Shown here piece by piece: positions 1-6,234 of a stretch of 10,236 nt of DNA. Source of the stretch: an uncultured Porticoccus sp. (GTDB taxonomy: Bacteria; Pseudomonadota; Gammaproteobacteria; Pseudomonadales; Porticoccaceae); NCBI GenBank assembly GCA_950063125.1, contig CATLZI010000058.1:1-10236 (forward strand), written 5' to 3'. The position numbers were made by a program, and so were the translations under genes. Numbering within the stretch: the stretch's first letter is position 1; every line of letters begins with the position of its first letter. The notes beneath the pieces were generated by a model that was not told the origin of the DNA, made no database searches, and worked only from the letters and a program-made list of their open reading frames with translations.

Positions 1-453
1 GGATGTGGCCATCGCATCGTAACAATCCGCCAGTGCGATGATACGCGAGAGAACAGGGATGTCCTCGCTGCGTTTGCCGTCGGGGTATCCACTGCCATCA
101 AACGCCTCATGGTGGTATCGAACCACATTGGCTACCGAGCTAGCATAGGGTGATTCGACGGTGCTGAGAATCAGAAACCCGTGCTCCGGATGGGTCTTCA
201 TCACCTTCCATTCTTCTGCATCAAGACGCCCGGGTTTTAACAAGATTCGATCGGGAATCCCGATTTTGCCGATATCGTGCACAGACGCAGCAATTTCGAG
301 GATCGCCAGCTCCTCAGCTTCCAGGCTACATTGCTCTCCAATATCCAGTGCAATCAGCTTCGTCCGCTGATCATGACCGGCCGTGTATTCATCCCGTTTC
401 TCAAGGGCTGCAACGAGAGATCGAAAGGGGTTGGTCAGATTTAAGTCATTCAT
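1..453 (-). CDS. HD-GYP domain protein (putative cyclic-di-GMP phosphodiesterase), C-terminus cut by window edge
   Basis: HD-GYP enzymes hydrolyse the second messenger cyclic-di-GMP in the cytoplasm with a two- or three-metal centre. The 151 visible residues show the family signature: H27 after a YTAGH stretch, the HD pair at H59-D60 in VHDIGKIGIPD, H88, the H114-H115-E116 triplet, and the GYP motif at 122-124 in DGSGYPDG. The GYP motif marks it as HD-GYP and not a plain HD hydrolase. The usual arginine after HHE is replaced (HHEAFDG). The reading frame runs off the left edge, so any further C-terminal domain is unseen. The start at 453 has a strong ribosome site (AGGAGG, 5 bases upstream) and lies just before the domain. 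The frame is also open upstream to an ATG at 594 with a weak GGTGG site, adding 47 residues; see findings. There is no receiver or sensor domain in front, so its input signal is unknown. Function by family is confident; enzymatic activity is inferred. Confidence 0.9.
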   Translation of the reverse strand, partial: MNDLNLTNPFRSLVAALEKRDEYTAGHDQRTKLIALDIGEQCSLEAEELAILEIAASVHDIGKIGIPDRILLKPGRLDAEEWKVMKTHPEHGFLILSTVESPYASSVANVVRYHHEAFDGSGYPDGKRSEDIPVLSRIIALADCYDAMATS

Positions 454-604
454 AATGTCCTCCTGACTTGCGTGGCCTGACGCACCAGTACCCGAAGCTT
501 TGTAGCAGCAGAGCTGAACGATAAAACGGCTGCCGTGTCGGTCTGTAATCGCCAGGATTCTTCCGTCTACCTGTAAGGCTTCTCCGTAAACCATATGGGC
601 ACCA

Positions 605-630
605 CCAGTGTAAATTGCATTTACAACTGG
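605..630. promoter_or_regulatory. Dyad operator candidate just downstream of the HD-GYP promoter
   Basis: The core at 609-625, TGTAAATTGCATTTACA, has two perfect 7-base arms around a 3-base centre. It is flanked by CCAG on the left and CTGG on the right, so the dyad extends to about 26 bases with one extra base on one side. It sits just after the predicted transcription start, a usual place for a repressor site. I cannot name the regulator; in RNA it could also form a short hairpin at the 5' end of the message. Confidence 0.4.
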
Positions 631-640
631 CTTAAAATTT

Positions 641-668
641 ATGTTAGAACAAGTGGTTAGGCTGTCAA
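641..668 (-). promoter_or_regulatory. Candidate sigma70 promoter for the HD-GYP gene
   Basis: On the minus strand a consensus -35 box TTGACA (668-663) is followed after 16 bases by TAACAT (646-641), a 4 of 6 match to the -10 box. It would start RNA near 634, about 180 bases before the strong start codon at 453 or 40 bases before the alternative ATG at 594. Confidence 0.5.
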
Positions 669-890
669 GGCCGCTCCGCGGGTTGGGAGCTATGTGGTCT
701 TTAGAGCCGATGGGTGGGTATAAAAAGCAGGGGATGTGCCCTAAACCAAGTACCCCCTATTTCATCCGCTCAGCGCCTCGGAGCATACACTCAAGGGGGC
801 TGTATCCCTGCGAATCGATTCGTGCAGGCTTGGTGGGAGAGCTATGACTCCGATACTGCAAAAAAGGGGGGGGGTGGCGTGGCGATAGGG

Positions 891-919
891 CAACAGAGGG
901 CAAGATGTGCCCCCTGTTG
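891..919 (-). terminator. Stem-loop behind the copper receptor gene, possible terminator
   Basis: A 12-bp stem (arms 891-902 and 908-919) encloses a 5-base loop and lies 25 bases after the receptor stop codon. Read as minus-strand RNA all twelve positions pair, one of them as G-U; read as plus-strand RNA the same position is an A-C mismatch. This favours a role in the receptor transcript. No T-run follows directly; six T (minus strand) come about 25 bases later, after a run of nine C. It is therefore not a classical intrinsic terminator and may instead protect the 3' end. Confidence 0.4.
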
Positions 920-944
920 GAGAGGGGTTGATTGAAAGGCCTTG

Positions 945-3062
945 CTAAAAGTCGTAACGAATTCCCATCTCTGCAGAGCGGCCTGGACCGTGGAGTGATT
1001 CAAAGGGCCCCATCATGCCATCATCACGCCATTGGGCCAGACTTACACCACCCAAAGGCAAGTCATGGCTCTCATCCAGCAGATTACGTACACCAAAATT
1101 GAGCGTGGTGTTATGCCAACGGTATTGGGTGAATATGTTCAGGAGGGTATATTTGGCCGTTTTATTTTCCAGACGAACCTGGTCCACGTCGTCTTTTTCA
1201 TCGACCCACTCCAGTTCAATGGTATTGGCCCACTGCTGAAAAGACTGTTCCAAAGCGATTTTCACATTAAGTGGCATGATGTGGTAGAGGTCTTCCGGGC
1301 CGTCCTTGCGTTTGCCTCGGGTGTAGGACGCACGGGCTTTCAGGTTCACGGTGCCCCACTTGCCAGATTGGGAAAGAAAGCGGGAACCATTTACATCCAG
1401 ACCGTAAAACTCGGCGTCGATATTGGTAAATTGCAACCTGGGTCGTGTAACGGACATTACCATTCTCGGATTGAATGTACCGATCTGAGTAGCATCAATA
1501 AAATCATCCACGTAGGTGTAATAGGGACTGATGGTGTATTCCCAACGGTTATCTGAAGCCTTTTTGCTATAGGCAGCGCTCAGGGTATGTGCAGTCTCCG
1601 GATCCAGGTCAATATCACCCACATAGCCATTGCCGTCGCCATACCAGCCAATCATGGTCATTGCCATGGTGTTCCTGCCCCATGTGTAGCGCTCATAGAG
1701 GTTGGGTGAGCGGGTTTTGCGTGCGTAGCCAAACTCTACAGTATCCTCGGACGTAGGCTGGTAGCGGAGCAGCAGGGTTAAATCGATGTTGTCATCAACC
1801 TGCTTGTGATTGCGAGCATTAAACGCAGTTGCAGCCGGTGCATCAAGGTTGGGGCTCATCATGATCATCGGCATGGTGTTGTAGGGTTGCACATCATCGG
1901 TATCGGTAATGACATGCTCGTAGCGAATACCGTAGAGAGCTGTCCAGGATGTATTGATCCGATATTCTGACTCAGCCCACAGCGCGTAGCGGGTGCGCTC
2001 GCCATCATTGATATTGATATAGTCATTCGGGCCCATCATCATTGAGCCGGGCACAGCAGGCCACCAGTCGTCGAGTTCAAATTTGTGGTATTCATTGCCG
2101 ATACGCAATGTGTGTTGCTCTGACATTGGGAATTCTGCCTTCAGGACGTAACCTATGTCCTTGCCCTCGGTATACATGGGCATCGTGCCGGTCTTCTCCT
2201 CGGTGAAAAATCCCATTTCATGCTCGACATCATTCCAGCTAAACAGGACATCCAGTTTCATCCAGCTGAAATCGTGGAGGTAGTTGACAATAACGCCGTC
2301 ACCTTCATTGCCTACCATGTCCATGTACTGATTGGGAAAGCCTTGATAGTGTACTTTCTGGTGGGTGAGTTTCAGGACGAGCTCCTGAACTTCACCTCTG
2401 GCACCAAAGGTGATGGCGTGATTTTCTGAACGATAGAGCGTATCAAGAACTTTGTCGCCACTGCCATCGCGATAGCTGTCGGAGCGGTCCAGACTACCGC
2501 TGTAACCCAGACTTAGATTGCTGTTGGCGATGGTAGCGTTAAAGTATTCGCCATGGTGCCGCCCATTACTTTCGTAAATGGCACCAATAGAACCCTGCAT
2601 AAGCAGTTCGTCGGAATCAGAATAGGCGGGTTTGCGGGAATCGACTGAAATTGTGCCGGCGATACTGTCGCCGCCCATACTGACAGGGGTAATTCCACTC
2701 AGGACCGTCGTTGATGAAATACGGCTGGCGTCCATATAGGAAAGCGGGGGATTCATATGGTTTGCACAGGCAGAAGTAATTTCACCGCCGTCAATGAGCA
2801 CTTTAACCCGATCACCGTTCATTCCGCGAATGCTGGGTAACTGGGAAATACCACCGGCAGCAGAAAAATTGACACCCTGGTCACCCAGTAAACTGGTGGC
2901 GTCGCCCGTTGTCGTAGGCATCGTTTGCTGAGGCTTGATAAGGATAATTTCTTCTACAGTTCCCTCAGCGTGTGAAGCTGCCAGCAAAACGACCGGGAGA
3001 CCTGTGGCCAGTACAGCATGGAAAATAAAACGTTTCATTACGCGGGAATAGATGAAAGTCAA
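945..3062 (-). CDS. TonB-dependent outer-membrane copper receptor, OprC/NosA type
   Basis: OprC/NosA proteins are 22-strand outer-membrane barrels that bind copper and import it with energy from TonB. This protein has 705 residues, close to OprC and NosA. A signal peptide (about 1-32, ending SHA) is followed by a plug domain (about 36-150) with the family stretch SACANHMNPPLSYMD, then the barrel ending in the terminal aromatic F of YDF. The copper ligands described for OprC, CxxxM and HxM, are present as C99/M103 and H281/M283, with almost the OprC spacing (182 versus 180 residues between C and H). The C-terminal GGVSLAQWRDDG and LHGPGRS stretches also fit. Predicted surface loops are rich in methionine (for example 341-343 and 397-402). 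The start is a TTG at 3062 with AAGGAG nine bases upstream; the ATG at codon 9 has no ribosome site. No Fur- or copper-type operator was recognised upstream. Confidence 0.92.
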   Translation of the reverse strand: MTFIYSRVMKRFIFHAVLATGLPVVLLAASHAEGTVEEIILIKPQQTMPTTTGDATSLLGDQGVNFSAAGGISQLPSIRGMNGDRVKVLIDGGEITSACANHMNPPLSYMDASRISSTTVLSGITPVSMGGDSIAGTISVDSRKPAYSDSDELLMQGSIGAIYESNGRHHGEYFNATIANSNLSLGYSGSLDRSDSYRDGSGDKVLDTLYRSENHAITFGARGEVQELVLKLTHQKVHYQGFPNQYMDMVGNEGDGVIVNYLHDFSWMKLDVLFSWNDVEHEMGFFTEEKTGTMPMYTEGKDIGYVLKAEFPMSEQHTLRIGNEYHKFELDDWWPAVPGSMMMGPNDYININDGERTRYALWAESEYRINTSWTALYGIRYEHVITDTDDVQPYNTMPMIMMSPNLDAPAATAFNARNHKQVDDNIDLTLLLRYQPTSEDTVEFGYARKTRSPNLYERYTWGRNTMAMTMIGWYGDGNGYVGDIDLDPETAHTLSAAYSKKASDNRWEYTISPYYTYVDDFIDATQIGTFNPRMVMSVTRPRLQFTNIDAEFYGLDVNGSRFLSQSGKWGTVNLKARASYTRGKRKDGPEDLYHIMPLNVKIALEQSFQQWANTIELEWVDEKDDVDQVRLENKTAKYTLLNIFTQYRWHNTTLNFGVRNLLDESHDLPLGGVSLAQWRDDGMMGPFESLHGPGRSAEMGIRYDF

Positions 3063-3326
3063 AACAAGCCACTCCTTAGTGAAGACTCAAAAAGAGCGCT
3101 ATTCTAAAAGACGGGCGAAAAACAGAACATGCGACAAATTGACGCAGGCGGAAGGACTGGAACGTCTAACAGTCAGGAGTTATTTGCCGGGCGCTGATAT
3201 AAAGTGCTAAAAAACGGGCAGAGACCGAACCAGCTGGCGGAGTCATTCGAATACACCCCGTGGATATCTGAAAGTCCAAATTTCGACTCCCCCTAAAGGG
3301 TTAACACCACAGTTTTCAATCGGTTG
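3063..3326. other. Intergenic region upstream of the copper receptor
   Basis: It holds the receptor ribosome site (AAGGAG at 3077-3072) and a TAGAAT -10-like box (3106-3101) with no well-spaced -35 box; the nearest TTGTCG is 25 bases away. A weak CCCT/AGGG dyad near 3291-3300 follows the Gdx gene but has no T-run. I see no gene and no clear terminator. Confidence 0.4.
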
Positions 3327-3644
3327 TCAGGCATGGGTAAGTTTGAGGCCAACAATACCGGCGCAAATCAGGCAAAGGCTCAGTATTCTGGGCAGATCGG
3401 CGGAATCGCCGAACAGGAATATCCCCAAAATCGCTGTGCCAACGGCACCGATGCCAACCCAGACCGCATACGCCGTTCCCACAGGCAGTGACCGCATGGC
3501 TATACCAAGCAGAGCAAAGCTGACAATTAGTGAAATCACTGTTCCCACCGTTGGCCATAGTCGCGTGAAGCCTTCTGTGTACTTCAACCCGATAGCCCAG
3601 CCGATTTCGAGAAGTCCGGCGACAAACAAAATAAACCAGTTCAT
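3327..3644 (-). CDS. gdx: Guanidinium exporter Gdx (SugE), small multidrug resistance family
   Basis: Gdx (formerly SugE) is a dual-topology, four-helix inner-membrane antiporter that exports guanidinium in exchange for protons. The 105-residue length is typical. Residues that line the Gdx substrate site are in place: E13 in AGLLEIGW, W16, S42, Y59 and W62 in [15 protein letters not shown]. The sequence [13 protein letters not shown] after helix 1 and the SADLPR segment before helix 4 also point to the Gdx subtype and not to the EmrE drug-export subtype. It is a single gene rather than a paired SMR heterodimer. It follows the ZIP gene after 55 bases, and that gap carries two ACGR stem-loops typical of a guanidine-II riboswitch. 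A purine-rich GAGAGA (3656-3651) six bases before the ATG is the likely ribosome site and lies right behind the second stem-loop, which would suit translational control. Confidence 0.9.
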   Translation of the reverse strand: MNWFILFVAGLLEIGWAIGLKYTEGFTRLWPTVGTVISLIVSFALLGIAMRSLPVGTAYAVWVGIGAVGTAILGIFLFGDSADLPRILSLCLICAGIVGLKLTHA

Positions 3645-3650
3645 TAAATA

Positions 3651-3699
3651 TCTCTCATGTGGGGTCGTCCCGGTCTGCAGGGGCGAGAACCGTGGCTCG
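3651..3699 (-). promoter_or_regulatory. Candidate guanidine-II (mini-ykkC) riboswitch before gdx
   Basis: On the minus strand, directly after the ZIP stop codon (3702-3700), come two stem-loops. The first has arms CGAG (3699-3696) and CTCG (3687-3684) around CC-ACGG-TT, with the ACGG exactly central. The second is GGG-ACGA-CCC (3671-3662). The ribosome site GAGAGA follows at 3656-3651. Two small hairpins with ACGR loops directly before the ribosome site of a gdx gene is the known layout of guanidine-II riboswitches, which raise translation when guanidine binds. Against it: the first stem has two C-U mismatches next to the loop and the second stem has only three pairs, so it could be degenerate or a chance match. 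Confidence 0.5.
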
Positions 3700-4428
3700 T
3701 TAAGCAGTATGTGTCAACATTTCGGCAAATAGTGCAAAGCAAAACCCAAACACAGCTCCAAGGGGCGGTGCCCAGTGTTTTTTCAATCGCGATTGTGGCG
3801 CAATATCCTGAAAGATCAGATAAAGAATGCCACCAGCTGAAAATAGCATGATCGCCCCCATGATGGGCTGGTGCTCCGAGAGAAATGAATAACCAATGAT
3901 TCCCGCCAACGGCCCTACGGGAACCAGGAAGCTCATTGTCAGCAACGTTTTTCGGGGAGAGGTGTTGTTTTGAGATTTAAGCTCCCTGTAGGCGTTAAAT
4001 CCCTCTGGCAGGTTTTGCAAGCCAATTAGTAATGCCAGCAACGGAGCAACAGGTGACCCTAGAGCGATTAGTCCACCCAATGCGATGGCTTCGGGGACGT
4101 AGTCCAGGACCATCGCCATCACTTGGGGAGACTCCCTCCGCCTCAAATCGAGTAATCGCTCAATGAGAAAGAACGTGAGACCACCGGCGAGGACGACAGG
4201 AATTGAAAATACAGAATCACTCATGAATGCAGTTCCTTCCGGAACCAGAACGACAGAAACGGCCCCCAGAAGAATGCCGCCACCGAAGGCAATCAGAAAA
4301 TGTCGAAATTCCTGTTCGAGCCAATTGGGTCGAATATGCTCGAAACTCGCGATAAATCCACCTACGGGGATACATATCCCGGCGGCAGTGCCAAGAATAA
4401 TAATTGTTGAAACCAGTGATATGTCCAT
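3700..4428 (-). CDS. ZIP-family divalent metal transporter, atypical in helices 4 and 5
   Basis: ZIP proteins are eight-helix inner-membrane carriers that bring zinc, iron or related metals into the cytoplasm. This 242-residue protein has about eight hydrophobic segments and the ZIP core: [12 protein letters not shown] (helix 4, D109 to E113) and [15 protein letters not shown] (helix 5, Q138 to G143), matching the HNxPEG motifs of ZupT-like proteins. The usual metal-binding histidines are replaced by D109 and Q138, while the prolines and glutamates (P112/E113, P141/E142) remain, so metal choice or direction may differ. The ATG at 4428 is preferred, giving a helix-1 start [13 protein letters not shown] with a weak GGA ribosome site. 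A TTG at 4464 would add 12 residues without a ribosome site. It is followed by gdx in the same direction, 55 bases apart, probably in one transcript. Substrate unknown. Confidence 0.82.
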   Translation of the reverse strand: MDISLVSTIIILGTAAGICIPVGGFIASFEHIRPNWLEQEFRHFLIAFGGGILLGAVSVVLVPEGTAFMSDSVFSIPVVLAGGLTFFLIERLLDLRRRESPQVMAMVLDYVPEAIALGGLIALGSPVAPLLALLIGLQNLPEGFNAYRELKSQNNTSPRKTLLTMSFLVPVGPLAGIIGYSFLSEHQPIMGAIMLFSAGGILYLIFQDIAPQSRLKKHWAPPLGAVFGFCFALFAEMLTHTA

Positions 4429-4480
4429 ATGATGTCCAATACCTAACCAGGTGGCAGCCTTCAAGTTATTTTTTGCGGTT

Positions 4481-4510
4481 ATTATTCGTAAAAAATATTA
4501 TATAAAACAA
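4481..4510 (-). promoter_or_regulatory. Weak promoter candidate for the ZIP-gdx unit
   Basis: In a strongly AT-rich stretch, TTGTTT (4510-4505) and AATAAT (4486-4481) are 18 bases apart on the minus strand. A perfect TATAAT lies at 4502-4497 but lacks a -35 box. Either could start the transcript; no operator is recognised. Confidence 0.3.
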
Positions 4511-4627
4511 TGAGTTGAACATTTTTTTGCCATGCAGAATCCGTGCCTGAAAGACTTTTTAATCACAAACATTGGCTACGCCACTAAAAGTTAAATAGCG
4601 CTGGAGTTAAAAGGTAGGGTGCGTAGT

Positions 4628-4666
4628 CAAAGTCGGGTTCAGCCTAGGTAACATGACCGGACTTTG
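4628..4666 (-). terminator. Long-loop inverted repeat behind the sodium symporter gene
   Basis: Arms CAAAGTCGGG (4628-4637) and CCGGACTTTG (4657-4666) match at 9 of 10 positions with a 19-base loop, starting 14 bases after the symporter stop codon. No T-run follows on the minus strand, so a terminator role is only suggested by position. Confidence 0.3.
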
Positions 4667-4679
4667 GCATACACAGGTT

Positions 4680-6017
4680 TTACCAAACTGCTCCGTGCGC
4701 TTGATAAACGGCGAAGGTAATCGCCCCCCAAAGCAGCACCAGCACAGGTAGGTAGCGACCAATTAAATAGATTCGCCACTCCCACCAACGATTGGCGGTG
4801 CCCAGAACCGTACGAATCCGGTTGGGTGGAATGAACCAGCACAGCAGTGCAGCACCCGTAATGCCGGAAAAGATGATCACATCACCCCCGGCCACATTGT
4901 CTATCACATCCAGTACAGGCTTTCCGGCAATGCGCCATTCCAATGGTGTGAAACTGAGTGCCGAGGCTGTACCCAGCACAAGCATTACGCCTGTTACCAG
5001 GGTCACCGCCATGGTATTGCTCAAACGGAATTCTTCGCCCACGGCAGCAGTCACCACTTTCAGCCCCGCTAGCGAAGAAGTAAAGGCAGCAGCGAAAAAC
5101 AGACCAAAAAACAGGACTGCCAGCCAGCTACCGCCCGGCATCTGTTCAAATACTCGTGGTAACGTCTCGAACGCAAGCGTGGAACCCTGTCCTGGCTCCA
5201 TGCCAAAGCTGAACACGAAGGGAAAAATCATCCAGCCAGCCAGAAGCGCAATGCTGGTTTCCATGCCGGCCACGGTCAGGCAGGCGCGGGGCACATGTGT
5301 CTTACGCGGTATGAAACTGCCGTAGGTGACCAGGTAACCTTGACCGATAGCCAGGGTGTAAAACGCCTGGCCGAAAGCAAATCCCCAGAGATTGCCGCTC
5401 AATAATCGAGACCAGTCCACCTGAAAGAAGAAAGCTTTCGCTTGTCCCCAGCCCGGCGTCTGAGAGGCCTGGTACACAAGAAATAGCACCACTGCGACCA
5501 GAACGGGCATTAACAGCTTGGATAGCTTCTCAATAGCAGTTACATCACGTGCCAATACCACCGCCGCCAGGAGCGCAGTGCCGATAAAATACCAAAGTGA
5601 GTTGAAACCAGTGCTGAAATCATTGAAGGTCCGTACTTCGCCACGCAGGGCGTCTACTGTATAACCCAGTGTCCAACCGGTAATCACAAGATAATAGCTC
5701 GTAATGGCAATAGTAACGAGAACGACGAACCAGCCATAGATTGCACCAAATGGCCCTACCTGCCGGTAGGTTCCCACAGTGCTGCCTTTGGAGAGCCGCC
5801 CCGCGGCGACTTCGAGAATCATGATTGGTATCACTACCACTATCAACGCAATCAAATAGGCGACAACAAATGCACCGCCACCGTTTTCTCCCATGATGTA
5901 GGGAAAGCGCCAGAGGTTGCCCAGGCCCACTGCCGCTGCAGCCATGGAAGCAACAAATGCCGGTTCGGAACTCCATTGCTTGCGAGATTCATCGATGAAC
6001 TCGTGACGATTCGTCAT
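4680..6017 (-). CDS. Neurotransmitter:sodium symporter (SNF/LeuT-MhsT) family transporter
   Basis: Bacterial members of this family import amino acids or similar solutes together with sodium across the inner membrane, using the LeuT fold. The protein shows the helix-1 signature VGLGNLWRFPYIMGENGGGA (residues 30-49 from the chosen start), the helix-6 break region FGQAFYTLAIGQG, and helix-8 FTSSLAG whose T and S residues correspond to the second sodium site of LeuT. About 11-12 hydrophobic segments fit the 445-residue length. Two starts are possible: ATG at 6035 without a ribosome site, and ATG at 6017 preceded by AGGA seven bases upstream. The second is chosen; the first adds only MTQEHV. The substrate cannot be read from sequence; amino acids are most likely by family. 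The 662-base span to the ZIP ATG includes a 250-base gap, so it is probably a separate transcription unit. Confidence 0.9.
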   Translation of the reverse strand: MTNRHEFIDESRKQWSSEPAFVASMAAAAVGLGNLWRFPYIMGENGGGAFVVAYLIALIVVVIPIMILEVAAGRLSKGSTVGTYRQVGPFGAIYGWFVVLVTIAITSYYLVITGWTLGYTVDALRGEVRTFNDFSTGFNSLWYFIGTALLAAVVLARDVTAIEKLSKLLMPVLVAVVLFLVYQASQTPGWGQAKAFFFQVDWSRLLSGNLWGFAFGQAFYTLAIGQGYLVTYGSFIPRKTHVPRACLTVAGMETSIALLAGWMIFPFVFSFGMEPGQGSTLAFETLPRVFEQMPGGSWLAVLFFGLFFAAAFTSSLAGLKVVTAAVGEEFRLSNTMAVTLVTGVMLVLGTASALSFTPLEWRIAGKPVLDVIDNVAGGDVIIFSGITGAALLCWFIPPNRIRTVLGTANRWWEWRIYLIGRYLPVLVLLWGAITFAVYQAHGAVW

Positions 6018-6234
6018 TACGTGTTCCTGTGTCATAGCAGTGCTACCGGGATGAGAAAGCTAAATCAGCAGGATTTTGGCGAATCCCAATTGTCGGCTGA
6101 TTCCTGAAGCAATGATTTGAAAGTGTAGCAACGACGGAGCGTAGATTTTTAATTCTGTGCCTTCACTGGTGGATTTTGCAAAATAATATGTGGATTACCT
6201 CATCGGACCGGGAAGCGTTTCCTGAAGTCCACGA

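Larger units (their letters stand above)
454..944. other. Long intergenic region with G-rich sequence and several dyads; no gene supported
   Basis: The left part (about 595-670) holds the promoter and dyad of the HD-GYP gene. The part from about 690 to 930 is rich in G on the plus strand and holds several symmetric elements: a dyad centred on CGAATCGATTCG (811-822) with outer arms CCTG (807-810) and CAGG (825-828), a run of six A then nine G at 860-874, a stem-loop at 891-919, and the word GATGTGCCC occurring twice (about 733 and 905). The short plus-strand reading frames here look like low-complexity translations, without a ribosome site or recognisable protein. It may be an interspersed intergenic repeat, or simple decayed sequence. 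Confidence 0.5.

Noticed and set aside
641..935. Two overlapping short plus-strand frames in the long intergenic region
   Set aside because: No ribosome site, no recognisable protein, glycine-rich translation of a G-run; more likely non-coding sequence.
1032..1556. Long plus-strand reading frame (174 codons) opposite the copper receptor
   Set aside because: It lies entirely within the well-supported receptor gene, has no family resemblance and no ribosome site context; it is a shadow of the real gene.
3063..3140. Fur or copper-responsive operator upstream of the copper receptor
   Set aside because: No Fur-like GATAAT repeats or CueR/CopY-like dyad could be found by eye.
4792..5325. Plus-strand reading frame (177 codons) opposite the sodium symporter
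   Set aside because: The opposite strand encodes a clear transporter with family motifs throughout; this frame is low in recognisable protein features.
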